The notes beneath the pieces are model-generated. The model saw only the letters and a list, made by a program, of their open reading frames with translations. It had not been told where the DNA came from and did not search any database. A stretch of 18,124 bases of DNA from the NCBI GenBank assembly GCA_030647575.1, contig JAUSJS010000042.1:1-18124 (forward strand). The letters run 5' to 3'. How positions within the stretch are numbered: the first letter of the stretch is position 1; every line of letters begins with the position of its first letter. Position numbers and translations under genes: made by a program. Below are positions 6,934 through 14,929 of this stretch, in pieces. The stretch comes from Candidatus Limnocylindrales bacterium (GTDB lineage: Bacteria > Chloroflexota > Limnocylindria > Limnocylindrales > CSP1-4).

Positions 6934-7433
6934 GCCGGATCCGCGATCGTTTCGATCCGCTCTAGGATGAGCTCGAGCAGCGCCTCGGCGCTGGCGCGCT
7001 TGTTGTCGGCTCGCGGACCGGACCAGAGGTAGCGGCGGACCTCGGTTCCGGCGCCGTCGGCCACCGCGACGTAGGTCAGGCCGACCGGCTTCTGCGGGCT
7101 GCCGCCGTCGGGGCCGGCGATCCCGGTGACGGCCGCCGCCAGGTCGGCACCGGTTCGCGCACGACCGCCGGCGGCCATGGCCATGGCGGTCTGGGCCGAC
7201 ACTGCGCCGTGGGCTGCCAGGACGTCCTCGGGCACCCCAACCAGGTCGCGCTTGAGCTGGTCCGAGTAGGTCACGAAGCCACCGAGATAGTAGGCGCTCG
7301 AGCCGGGCGTCTCGGTGATCAGGTGGCCGACGAGCCCGCCGGTGCACGATTCGACGGTCGCAAGGCGCACGCCACGCGCCAGGCACCGGTCGTGCAGGCG
7401 TGCCGCCAGGGCGACGAGCGGATCATCCGCCAT
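6930..7433 (-). CDS. pncC: CinA family protein, C-terminal domain only (nicotinamide-nucleotide amidase PncC)
   Basis: The 167-residue product is the stand-alone CinA C-terminal domain, without the N-terminal COG1058 domain of long CinA. It contains LATVESCTGGLVGHLIT (about 24-40, the family nucleophile region with Ser29), YYLGGFVTYSDQLKRDLVG, HGAVSAQTAMAMA and AAVTGIAGPDGGSPQKPVG. All are standard for NMN deamidases, which convert nicotinamide mononucleotide to nicotinate mononucleotide in the pyridine-nucleotide cycle. It follows the RodZ-like gene by 5 bases, and its TGA overlaps the GTG of the Mur ligase. In Bacillus the equivalent position (ymfM-pgsA-cinA) holds full-length CinA, and recA comes next. 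Confidence 0.92.
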   Translation of the reverse strand: MADDPLVALAARLHDRCLARGVRLATVESCTGGLVGHLITETPGSSAYYLGGFVTYSDQLKRDLVGVPEDVLAAHGAVSAQTAMAMAAGGRARTGADLAAAVTGIAGPDGGSPQKPVGLTYVAVADGAGTEVRRYLWSGPRADNKRASAEALLELILERIETIADPA

Positions 7434-7438
7434 GGCGC

Positions 7439-8806
7439 TTATCGACGCTGGGTCTTGACCGGCGGGTCCGGTGGGGCGAACAGCCAGGTCTCGGGGATGC
7501 CGGCACGCCCCAGCGCCCCCAACGGCGTGCCGTTCAGCGCGAAGTGGGTCACCCCGGACGAGCCCGACCGGACCTCGACCGACTCCTGGCCGGTGAACGT
7601 CAGGGTCTTGCCGTCGGCGATGACCGAACCGGCCGCCCCGAGCGCGGGATCGAGCTTGCCGTCGACCCAGACCTTCAGCCAGGCACGCCCGCCCTTGATC
7701 GTGACGACCAGGTTGACGCCCTTGTAGACGACGGTCACGTTGCGGGTCAGCGCCGCGGTCTTGCCCTGCGGGCTCGCCGCGGTGACCGTGATCGACCAGC
7801 GTCCGGCGGTCAGCTCATACGGCGTGCTGAACGAGCCGTCATCCGCGAGCACAACGGTCACGGGATCCGGCACGGCCGGTGGCTCCGGCGTGGCGCCGCC
7901 ATCCACCCCGACCGGCGTGGATGGGCCGACATAGGTCGCGCTGACCACGACGGACGCGGCGTTGGTGGCCCGACCCGCGACGGGAATCGCGCCGTTCTCG
8001 AACGAGGTGCCCTCGGCCGGCTGGTCGACCGTGAGCGTCGGCGCCTCGATGACCAGGAACGGGACCGTGATGAACAGGCGGATCGTGTCCTCGGATCGCT
8101 TGCCGGTATCCGGGTCGATCGCGCTGACGTCGAACTGGTTCCGACCGCGGCGCAGCTCGACGTCAGAGGTCCAGTCGCCGTCCGGCCCGGCGCTGACCTG
8201 GTACGGGTCGCGGCCCGGTGTCGAGATGGAGACCGTGGCACCGGGCAGCGTCGACCCGCGGAGGGTGTAGCTGGTTGTCGATTCATCGACATCGATGACC
8301 GCCGAGGCCGGATCGGTCAGCGCGATCGACGGCGGCTTCGCGAAGCGCAGCACCTGGATGCCGAGGTACGCCCCGAACGCGAGGACGAAGACCGTCAGCA
8401 GCGCGACGACGACGATGCTCGGCGAGAAGGTCAGGCCTGGCCGCGGCGCGGCGATCGGCCGCGGGACGGCGATGACCGGCGCGGCGTCTCGCGCGTCGCC
8501 TCGCTCGCGGCGCCAATGGTCGAGGACCTCCTCGGGATCGAGCCCGAGGTAGAGCGCGTAGTTGCGCAGGAAGCCCCTGGTATAGACGGCGCCGGGCAGC
8601 TCCTTGTAGTCCCCGCGCTCGAGGGCCCCCAGGTAGCGTGCCCGGATCTTGGTATCGCGTTCGGCCCGATACAGATCGACGCCTTTGCGCTCCCGGGCGG
8701 CGTACAGCCGCTCGGGCAGGCTGGGCGCCGGATCGGCGGTCAGGCCTCGACCCGCATCCGAGCGATCGGCTCCGACCGCTCGCTTCAGCTGTTCCCGCGT
8801 CGTCAT
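7439..8806 (-). CDS. RodZ/YmfM-like membrane protein with HTH, Ig-like repeats and DUF4115
   Basis: The product has 455 residues. A cytoplasmic RodZ-type helix-turn-helix (HTH_25) is at about 28-96 (LPERLYAARERKGVDL ... YTRGFLRNYALYLGLDPEEVL). A Pro-rich linker leads to one membrane helix at about 129-152. Outside the membrane are two Ig-like beta domains (about 160-247 and 255-360), the second interrupted by a Gly/Pro-rich loop at 295-315. The DUF4115 domain typical of RodZ C-termini follows at about 364-443. RodZ links MreB to the cell wall, while YmfM-type relatives are less understood. The HTH fold in this family usually serves protein contact rather than DNA binding. Canonical RodZ is about 340 residues, so this external part is enlarged. 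The ATG overlaps the ftsK stop (ATGA). Confidence 0.85.
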   Translation of the reverse strand: MTTREQLKRAVGADRSDAGRGLTADPAPSLPERLYAARERKGVDLYRAERDTKIRARYLGALERGDYKELPGAVYTRGFLRNYALYLGLDPEEVLDHWRRERGDARDAAPVIAVPRPIAAPRPGLTFSPSIVVVALLTVFVLAFGAYLGIQVLRFAKPPSIALTDPASAVIDVDESTTSYTLRGSTLPGATVSISTPGRDPYQVSAGPDGDWTSDVELRRGRNQFDVSAIDPDTGKRSEDTIRLFITVPFLVIEAPTLTVDQPAEGTSFENGAIPVAGRATNAASVVVSATYVGPSTPVGVDGGATPEPPAVPDPVTVVLADDGSFSTPYELTAGRWSITVTAASPQGKTAALTRNVTVVYKGVNLVVTIKGGRAWLKVWVDGKLDPALGAAGSVIADGKTLTFTGQESVEVRSGSSGVTHFALNGTPLGALGRAGIPETWLFAPPDPPVKTQRR

Positions 8807-11148
8807 CCGTCATCCCCGTCGAGTCCATCGTCCGTACCGCCGGACGCCGTCGCCTCGTCGCGACGGAGGACCTGCCGGGCGTTCGAGCCGTCGAACGCGC
8901 CGATGTACCCGCGGGCCTCCAGCTGATCGATCATCCGGGCGGCTCGCGCATAGCCGACCTTGAGGCGACGCTGAAGGAGCGACGCGGAAGCGCGATCGTA
9001 CTCCCGAATCACCTCGACGGCATCGGGCAGCAGGCGATCCGCCTCCTCATCGGTGAGATCGTCGGCAGATGCGGTTCCCTCGTCGCCGGTGTTGACGATC
9101 GCCACGTCGTAGTGCGGATCGTCGATCTGGGCCTTCCAGTGATCGACCACCCGGGCGATCTCCGCGTCGGACACGAACACACCCTGGAGCCGCATCGGGC
9201 GTGGCAGGTCGGACGGCTGGTAGAGCATGTCGCCCCGACCGATCAGATCCTCTGCGCCAGGCGTATCGAGGATGGTGCGAGAGTCGATCTGCGAAGCCAT
9301 GGCAAAGGCGATCCGGCTCGGGAAGTTCGCCTTGATCAGGCCGGTCACGACGTTCACGCTCGGTCGCTGGGTGGCCAGGACCAAGTGGATCCCGGTGGCG
9401 CGGGCCTTCTGGGCGAGCCGGACGATCGGATCCTCGACCTTCTTGCCCTCGCGCATCATCAGGTCGGCGAGCTCGTCGATGATGATCACGATGTAGGGCA
9501 TCCGGTCTTCCGGATCGACCCGGGTCTCGTTGAACACGCGGATGTTTCGAGCCGACGCCCCGGCCAGCCGCCGGTAGCGAGCCTCCATCTCATTGACCGC
9601 CCACTTGAGCGCAGCCTTGGCTCGTTCGGGTTCGGTGATGACCGGAACGAGCAGCTGGGGCAGGCCGTTGTAGGCGGCCAGCTCGACGCGCTTGAGGTCG
9701 ATCAGGATCATCCGCACGTCGTCCGGCGTCGCTTCGCAAAGCAGGCTCGTGATCAGCGCGTTGACCATCACGCTCTTGCCAGAGCCGGTCGCCCCGGCTA
9801 TCAGCAGGTGCGGCATCTTCGCCAGGTCGACGGCCTGGGCCTTGCCCGCGACGTCGCGCCCCAGGGCAAACGTCAGCGTCGATCCGGACGCCTTGACGTC
9901 GACCTCCTCGAGGATCCGGCGAAGGGCAACGACATTGAATTCCTTGTTCGGGATCTCGATCCCGACCGCGCTCTTGCCGGGGATCGGGGCCTCGATCCGC
10001 AGGGAACGGGCAGCCAGGGCCATGGCCAGGTCATCGGAGAGGCCCTCGATCCGGCTGACCTTCACGTCCGGAGCCGGCTGGACCTCGTACTGGGTCACGA
10101 CCGGTCCGGCGTTGCGGGCGACGATCTTGGCCGGAATCCCGAACCCGGCCAGCTTCTTGACGATGATCTCCTCGTTGCGCTCATGGGCCGCGAGGTCGAC
10201 GCCGGCACTGATCGGGATGGCGATGTCCTCGAGGATGGTGAGCGGCGGGAGGACATACTCGATCCGCTCCTTCGTCGGCGGCGAGTCGGAGCCGTCCGTC
10301 ACGTCGTCGGGATCTCGAACGGGCCGGGTGGAGGCGATTAGGGTCGCGGAGACCGCCGTCCCACGTGCCGGCGCAAACGTCGACGAGGTCGGGCGCGGGC
10401 TCGGGATCGCCGCCGGGATGGAGGACTCGTCGCCGTCCCCCCAGACGCCGGTCTGGCCCGGGGACGGAGCCGCCGAGATCGGCCGGCCGGCGCCGCCCCC
10501 GGCCCGCCCATTCGAGGCGGCGTCGATGCCGGCGCTCGGACGGTCCGCTGCCGGCAAGCCTTCCACCGCTGTGCGGCGGAGTGCCTCGGCCGCCGTGGAA
10601 CCCACCCAGCGAGCCGTGCCCACGGCCGGATGCAGCAGCTGACGCAGCGGGATGCCGAATCCGACGACCAATCCGAACGCCGCCAGGGCGATGAGCAGCA
10701 CGAACGATCCCACGGGCGGGAACAGATCATTGAGCGTTCCGGCCAGGGCCCGACCGATCCGACCGCCCGAGATGCTCAGGACCTGGGCGGCGCCGACCAG
10801 CCCGGCGTATGTGATGGCCAATCCCAGCACCGTGATCCCCCAGCCGGAGCCCGGACGGCGGCCGGGCCCCCACTCCAGCCACCAGCCGCACGCGAGCAGG
10901 AAGAACGGCAGGAGCCAGCGCATCGTCCCGAACCAGGGCGCGAAGACGTCCGTCCACCAGCTGGTCAGGGTCCCCTGGCCGGGCAGCACGAGCGCGATCA
11001 GGGTCATCGCCCCGAGGACGAGCAGGATCAGCCCGAGGATGGATCGGACGACATCGGGCGTGAGCCGACCGGCGAACGGGCCCGATCGCCGTGCGCGTGT
11101 CGCGCGCGTCGAGGGCTTGCGGGTCGCCGCGCGGCGACGGGTCGCCAC
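8803..11148 (-). CDS. ftsK: DNA translocase FtsK/SpoIIIE
   Basis: The product has 781 residues. A basic Arg-rich N-terminus (1-22) precedes about four membrane helices (34-56, 75-93, 102-124, 146-166). A Pro/Ser/Gly-rich linker follows (about 195-295). The alpha-beta motor comes next: Walker A GATGSGKS at 452-459, Walker B VIIIDE at 554-559, and LVLATQRPSVNVVTGLIKAN at about 589-608. The C-terminal gamma winged helix is at about 700-765 (SASLLQRRLKVGYARAARMI). It pumps double-stranded DNA at the division septum; the gamma domain reads polarity signals. The size is close to SpoIIIE (about 790) and far below E. coli FtsK, whose linker is much longer. The start is GTG, one base after the RNase J stop. 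It is followed directly by the RodZ-like gene. Confidence 0.96.
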   Translation of the reverse strand: MATRRRAATRKPSTRATRARRSGPFAGRLTPDVVRSILGLILLVLGAMTLIALVLPGQGTLTSWWTDVFAPWFGTMRWLLPFFLLACGWWLEWGPGRRPGSGWGITVLGLAITYAGLVGAAQVLSISGGRIGRALAGTLNDLFPPVGSFVLLIALAAFGLVVGFGIPLRQLLHPAVGTARWVGSTAAEALRRTAVEGLPAADRPSAGIDAASNGRAGGGAGRPISAAPSPGQTGVWGDGDESSIPAAIPSPRPTSSTFAPARGTAVSATLIASTRPVRDPDDVTDGSDSPPTKERIEYVLPPLTILEDIAIPISAGVDLAAHERNEEIIVKKLAGFGIPAKIVARNAGPVVTQYEVQPAPDVKVSRIEGLSDDLAMALAARSLRIEAPIPGKSAVGIEIPNKEFNVVALRRILEEVDVKASGSTLTFALGRDVAGKAQAVDLAKMPHLLIAGATGSGKSVMVNALITSLLCEATPDDVRMILIDLKRVELAAYNGLPQLLVPVITEPERAKAALKWAVNEMEARYRRLAGASARNIRVFNETRVDPEDRMPYIVIIIDELADLMMREGKKVEDPIVRLAQKARATGIHLVLATQRPSVNVVTGLIKANFPSRIAFAMASQIDSRTILDTPGAEDLIGRGDMLYQPSDLPRPMRLQGVFVSDAEIARVVDHWKAQIDDPHYDVAIVNTGDEGTASADDLTDEEADRLLPDAVEVIREYDRASASLLQRRLKVGYARAARMIDQLEARGYIGAFDGSNARQVLRRDEATASGGTDDGLDGDDG

Positions 11149-11149
11149 G

Positions 11150-12835
11150 CTAGACCTCGACGACGACCGGGAAGACCATCGGCCGTCGCTTCGTCTGCTC
11201 GTACAGATAGCGCGACACGCCGTCCTTGATCTGGGTCTTGAGCAGGGCGATCTCGCTGATGTGGTCGCCTGGCGTGTCGATCGCCTTGATCACCCGCTCG
11301 ACCGCTTCTTCCATCAGGGGGTCGGCTTCGTTGAGGTGAACGAAGCCACGGGTGATGATCTCGGGCCGGCCGATGACGCTGCCGGTCTGCTTGTCGACCG
11401 TGACCACGATCATGAACATGCCGTCATTGGCCAGCGCGCGCCGGTCGCGCAGGACGATCTCACCGACCTCTCCGACCGACAACCCGTCGACGTAGACGTA
11501 GCCGGCCGTAACCGGGCTGGCGCGCCGGGCGCTGCCATCGGCGTACAGCTCGATGGGCGTGCCGTTCTCGATGATGAAGACGTTCTCCGGCGCGACGCCG
11601 GTCTCGATCGCCAGGCGCCCATGCTGGACCTGCATCCGGAACTCACCGTGGATCGGGATGAAGTGCTTCGGCTTGGTCAGCCCGAGCATCAGCTTCAGCT
11701 CTTCCTGGCTGGCGTGGCCCGAGACGTGGGCGCGCTTGATCGTGTGGTAGTAGACGTTCGCACCGGCCTTGAACAGGTTGTCGATCGTGCGCGAAACGTA
11801 CTCCTCGTTGCCTGGAATCGGGCTGGCGCTGACGATGACCGTGTCGCCCGGCTGGATCTCGACGAAGCGATGGTCCCGGTTGGCCATCCGGGCGAGGCCG
11901 GCCATCGGCTCCCCCTGGGCGCCGGTCGTGGCGATGACCAGCTTGGCGTCCGGGTGATCCTTGATCTTGTCCTTGGACACGATCCGTGACGGGTCGTACT
12001 TGAGATACCCGAGGTCCGTGGCGATCCTGAAGTTCTGTTCCATGGACCGGCCGATGACCGAGACGCTCCGGTTCATGTCCGCGGCGGCATCGAGAACCTG
12101 CTGGATGCGGGCGATGTTGCTGGCGAAGGTGGCCACGATGACCCGGCCCTCGAGCGGCTCCATGATCTCGCGGAAGGCGTCGCCCACGGTCCGTTCGGAC
12201 GGGGTGTAGCCCGGGTTCTCCGCGCGGGTCGAGTCGGAGAGCAGGCAGGCCACCCCTTCCTGCCCAAGCCGGGCCAGGATCGCGAAGTCGGAGAGCTTGC
12301 CGTCGACCGGCGTGTGATCGAACTTGAAGTCGCCGGTGTGCACGATCGTACCGACCGGGGTGCGGAGGGCGATTCCCATCGCATCCGGGATCGAATGGCC
12401 AACCCGGAACGGCAAGACGTGAAACGCCCCGATGTCGATCTCGTCCCCGGGCTCGAGCGCGATGAGCGGATTGTTGTGGAGCTTGTGCTCCTTGATCTTG
12501 TTGCCGAGGAGACCCCGCGCGAGGGTCGAGGCGTAGACCGGGACGCCCGGAAACTCAGGCAACACGTACGGCAACGCGCCGACATGGTCCTCATGGGCGT
12601 GGGTGATCAGGAACGCCTTGACCTTGGCGCGCCGCTCCTTCAGGTAGGTGATGTCGGGAATCACGAGGTCGATCCCGAACATCTCCTCGTCCGGGAACAT
12701 CAGACCGCAGTCGATCACCACGATCTCGTCGCGATACTCGAAGACAAACATGTTCTTGCCGATCTCGCCCACCCCGCCGAGCGGGATGATGCGGAGCGGT
12801 TGATCGTCGACCGGAGCGATCCTCGTTCGAGCCAT
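11150..12835 (-). CDS. rnj: Ribonuclease J
   Basis: The 561-residue product is a full-length RNase J, a zinc-dependent metallo-beta-lactamase/beta-CASP nuclease with 5'-3' exonuclease and endonuclease activity in RNA maturation and decay. The N-terminus has IIPLGGVGEIGKNMFVFEY (16-34) and DCGLMFPDEEMFGIDLVIPD. Motif 2 is HAHEDH at 79-84. Further ligand regions are VGHSIPDAMGIA and VHTGDFKFDH. The beta-CASP part contains FASNIARIQQVL and ATTGAQGEPMAGLARMA. HVSGHASQEELKLML and IPIHGEFRMQ follow. The C-terminal domain ends KRRPMVFPVVVEV. Together with pnp in this window it could supply a 5'-end and 3'-end RNA decay pair. The ATG is two bases past the UDG stop, and its TAG is one base before ftsK. 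Confidence 0.97.
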   Translation of the reverse strand: MARTRIAPVDDQPLRIIPLGGVGEIGKNMFVFEYRDEIVVIDCGLMFPDEEMFGIDLVIPDITYLKERRAKVKAFLITHAHEDHVGALPYVLPEFPGVPVYASTLARGLLGNKIKEHKLHNNPLIALEPGDEIDIGAFHVLPFRVGHSIPDAMGIALRTPVGTIVHTGDFKFDHTPVDGKLSDFAILARLGQEGVACLLSDSTRAENPGYTPSERTVGDAFREIMEPLEGRVIVATFASNIARIQQVLDAAADMNRSVSVIGRSMEQNFRIATDLGYLKYDPSRIVSKDKIKDHPDAKLVIATTGAQGEPMAGLARMANRDHRFVEIQPGDTVIVSASPIPGNEEYVSRTIDNLFKAGANVYYHTIKRAHVSGHASQEELKLMLGLTKPKHFIPIHGEFRMQVQHGRLAIETGVAPENVFIIENGTPIELYADGSARRASPVTAGYVYVDGLSVGEVGEIVLRDRRALANDGMFMIVVTVDKQTGSVIGRPEIITRGFVHLNEADPLMEEAVERVIKAIDTPGDHISEIALLKTQIKDGVSRYLYEQTKRRPMVFPVVVEV

Positions 12836-12837
12836 GG

Positions 12838-13659
12838 CTAGAAGAGCGTCAGCTGCGGGGCGGGGTCGTCGCCCGCTGATGGCGCCGCGGTCGCGGCCGG
12901 GCTCGCCGGTGCGGGTGACGGCGGTGCGGGCGACGGGTGCGACCCCGCCGTCTCGGCGAGCGTCCAGGGCGCCGGCTTCGGTTTTGCCGAAAGCGCCTCG
13001 ACGATGGCCGCACTGGCATCCACCCCTTCGGGAACGGCGGTCGATGCGGCGGCGCGAACGGCCTCACGGCGCCGGCGCGCGTCGATGAGTGCCGCCGGGA
13101 CGCCCGCGATGTCCGCGTAGCTCTCGACCTCGATCGCCGGCGTGCGCAGCCCCGCGGCCGGGTGGTACATCGCGAAAACCAGCGCGTCGCGAGCGCCGGT
13201 CTCCGGATCGACCGGCCGAACGGTCCCGTGGGCCTGGGAGACTCGAGCGCCGGGCATGAACCGCGCCATCGAGTGCCGTCCGAGGGTCACGATCACCGCC
13301 GGGTCGAGCACCTCGAGCTGCCGGCGCAGATAGGGCGCGCAGGCGGCGATCTCGTCGGGCTGCGGGTCGCGGTTGTCGGGCGGGCGGCACTTGACGATGT
13401 TGGTGATGAAAACCTCCTCGCGCCGCCAGCCGATCGACGCCAGCAGCTTGACCAGCAGGTCCCCGGCGCGCCCGATGAACGGACGCCCACCCCGGTCCTC
13501 GTTGAAGCCGGGCCCCTCGCCGACGAGCACGACCTCGGTTTCCGGATCACCCTCGCCCGGGACGGCCTTCGTCCGCGTTTCGTGGAGCCGGCATCTCGTG
13601 CACGCCAGGACCTCCGCGGCGATCGCTTCGAGCGCCTGCTGGCGCTCGACGTCGGTCAC
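12838..13659 (-). CDS. udg: Family 4 uracil-DNA glycosylase (Fe-S), with clamp-binding C-terminal tail
   Basis: From the GTG at 13659 the product has 273 residues. This start overlaps the asd stop as GTGA; longer readings only shadow asd. It excises uracil from DNA to start base-excision repair. Four cluster cysteines are in place: Cys20 and Cys23 (ACTRCRLHETRTKAVPGEG), Cys91 (NIVKCRPPDNRDP) and Cys107 (IAACAPYLRRQLE). Motif A is GEGPGFNED (47-55), with GRPFIGRAGDLL after it, and motif B is YHPAAGLR (165-172). The catalytic domain ends near 200. The rest is a Pro/Ala/Ser-rich tail (about 226-268) ending in QLTLF (269-273) at the very C-terminus. That pentapeptide fits the bacterial sliding-clamp-binding consensus QL(S/D/T)LF. 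Its place between asd and rnj is unlike the Bacillus order. Confidence 0.93.
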   Translation of the reverse strand: MTDVERQQALEAIAAEVLACTRCRLHETRTKAVPGEGDPETEVVLVGEGPGFNEDRGGRPFIGRAGDLLVKLLASIGWRREEVFITNIVKCRPPDNRDPQPDEIAACAPYLRRQLEVLDPAVIVTLGRHSMARFMPGARVSQAHGTVRPVDPETGARDALVFAMYHPAAGLRTPAIEVESYADIAGVPAALIDARRRREAVRAAASTAVPEGVDASAAIVEALSAKPKPAPWTLAETAGSHPSPAPPSPAPASPAATAAPSAGDDPAPQLTLF

Positions 13660-14744
13660 GCCGTGGCCTCGGCGACACTCGCGTCGCGGTACGGGCGGGC
13701 TCCTCGGGCGGACGCCGATTTGACCCAGCCTCGCGCCCGCAGGACTTCGGCCAGCTCGACCGCGTTGGTGGCGGCACCCTTGCGCAGGTTGTCCGAGACG
13801 ACCCAGAAGGCCAGGCCGCGTTCGTCCTGGATTGAGACATCGCGTCGGATGCGCCCGACGAAGATCTCGTCGCGCCCGGCCGCCTCGGTCGCCAGCGGGT
13901 AGTCGTGCACGCTCGGATCGTCCTGGACGACCACGCCGGGCACCGCGGCGAACAGCTCTCGCGCCCGTTCCGGCGTGATCGGCTCGCGCGTTTCGACGTG
14001 GACCGCCTCCGAGTGGCTGACGAAGACCGGGATGCGCACCGCGGTACACGAGATCCGCAGATCCGGCAAGCTCAGGATCTTGCGGTTCTCGTTGACGACC
14101 TTCCACTCTTCCTTGGTGTAGCCGTTCGGCAGGAAGGCGTCGATCTCCGGTAGCGCGTTGAACGCGATCGGGTGGGGATAGACAATCGCCGTCTTGGGCT
14201 CGCCGCTGACGTGCGCCCGGATCTGGCCCTCGAGCTCGGCCAGCGCGTCCGCGCCGGTGCCCGAAACCGATTGATAGGTGTCGACGATGACCCGCTCGAG
14301 GCCGACCGTGTCGCGCAGGGCCATCAGCACGGGGGCGAGCTGCATCGTCGAGCAATTCGGATTGGCCACGATGCCGGGGTGGCCCTCCAGGTCGTCGGGG
14401 TTGACCTGCGAGACGACGAGCGGGACATTCGGGTCCATCCGCCAGGCGGACGAGTTGTCGATGACCGTGGCGCCCCTGGCGACGGCCGCGGGTGCCAGCT
14501 CCTTCGAGACGTCCGCGCCGACCGAGAAGAGCGCGATGTCGACGCCATCGAACGCCGCGGGCAGCGCCTCGCCGATCTCGAGGTTCTGGCCGTCGACGTA
14601 GACAGTCCGGCCGGCCGATCGCCCGGAGGCGAGCAGGCGCAGCTCACCGACCGGGAATTCCCGTTCGTTGAGGATCTGGATCATCGTCCGTCCGACGACG
14701 CCGGTGGCGCCCACGACGGCGACGGTGAGGGTTTGGCGGTTCAT
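13656..14744 (-). CDS. asd: Aspartate-semialdehyde dehydrogenase
   Basis: The 362-residue product makes aspartate 4-semialdehyde from aspartyl phosphate with NADPH. This is the branch point to lysine/diaminopimelate, threonine and methionine. The NADP motif is AVVGATGVVGRTMIQIL (about 9-25). The catalytic Cys131 lies in VANPNCSTMQLAP, followed by YQSVSGTGADALAELE (157-172). Arg237 and catalytic His244 are in RIPVFVSHSEAVHVE. I prefer the ATG at 14744 (MNRQTLTVAV), with a GGAG 11 bases upstream. A GTG at 14753 would add three residues, but the same GGAG would be only 2 bases away. The C-terminal end (SASARGARPYRDASVAEATA) runs slightly past the usual terminus. It is the first gene after an extended -10 promoter and overlaps udg by 4 bases. 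Confidence 0.95.
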   Translation of the reverse strand: MNRQTLTVAVVGATGVVGRTMIQILNEREFPVGELRLLASGRSAGRTVYVDGQNLEIGEALPAAFDGVDIALFSVGADVSKELAPAAVARGATVIDNSSAWRMDPNVPLVVSQVNPDDLEGHPGIVANPNCSTMQLAPVLMALRDTVGLERVIVDTYQSVSGTGADALAELEGQIRAHVSGEPKTAIVYPHPIAFNALPEIDAFLPNGYTKEEWKVVNENRKILSLPDLRISCTAVRIPVFVSHSEAVHVETREPITPERARELFAAVPGVVVQDDPSVHDYPLATEAAGRDEIFVGRIRRDVSIQDERGLAFWVVSDNLRKGAATNAVELAEVLRARGWVKSASARGARPYRDASVAEATA

Positions 14745-14791
14745 CCGGGACACGGCTCCGCTCGCTCAGTCGCTGGTACGGGCACGACCGG

Positions 14792-14800
14792 AGTATAGCA
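14792..14800 (-). promoter_or_regulatory. Extended -10 promoter of the asd operon
   Basis: The minus strand reads TGCTATACT. TATACT differs from the -10 consensus at one base and is preceded by TG at the extended -10 position. No -35 match exists at 16-18 bases upstream. The predicted start near 14785 leaves a leader of about 40 bases to the asd ATG. A 15-bp direct repeat occupies the upstream side. Confidence 0.6.
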
Positions 14801-14813
14801 GCGGGCTTCCGGA

Positions 14814-14850
14814 GCCCGAGCCCGACGCTCTCGATGCCCGAGCCCGACGC
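14814..14850. repeat. 15-bp direct repeat pair upstream of the asd promoter
   Basis: GCCCGAGCCCGACGC occurs at 14814-14828 and again, identical, at 14836-14850, giving a period of 22 bases. The first copy covers the place where a -35 box would be. Spacing close to two helical turns puts both copies on one face of the DNA, as for tandem activator sites. It could also be an accidental duplication in GC-rich spacer. Confidence 0.6.
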
Positions 14851-14871
14851 CTTCGGGGCGGCTGGCCAAAC

Positions 14872-14903
14872 GGAGGAGCCGCCGGTCGCCCGGCGGCTCC
14901 TCC
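14872..14903 (-). terminator. Intrinsic terminator-like hairpin after pnp
   Basis: A perfect 14-bp stem (14872-14885 with 14890-14903; GGAGGAGCCGCCGG and its complement) closes a 4-base loop. It sits 26 bases past the pnp stop and before the asd promoter. The minus-strand tail after the stem is only GTTTGG, so the U-tract is weak. The position and stem strength still favour a terminator or 3'-end protecting hairpin. Confidence 0.7.
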
Positions 14904-14929
14904 CTGGTTGATCGCAACGCTTCCGGACG

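Noticed and set aside
6934..7386. N-terminal 151-residue extension of the Mur ligase reading frame
   Set aside because: This stretch is cinA in another frame. The GTG at 6933 overlapping the cinA stop gives the expected Mur ligase N-terminus.
13660..14355. Long N-terminal extension of the UDG reading frame
   Set aside because: It is the asd gene read in another frame. The GTG at 13659 gives the normal family-4 start just before the first Cys pair.
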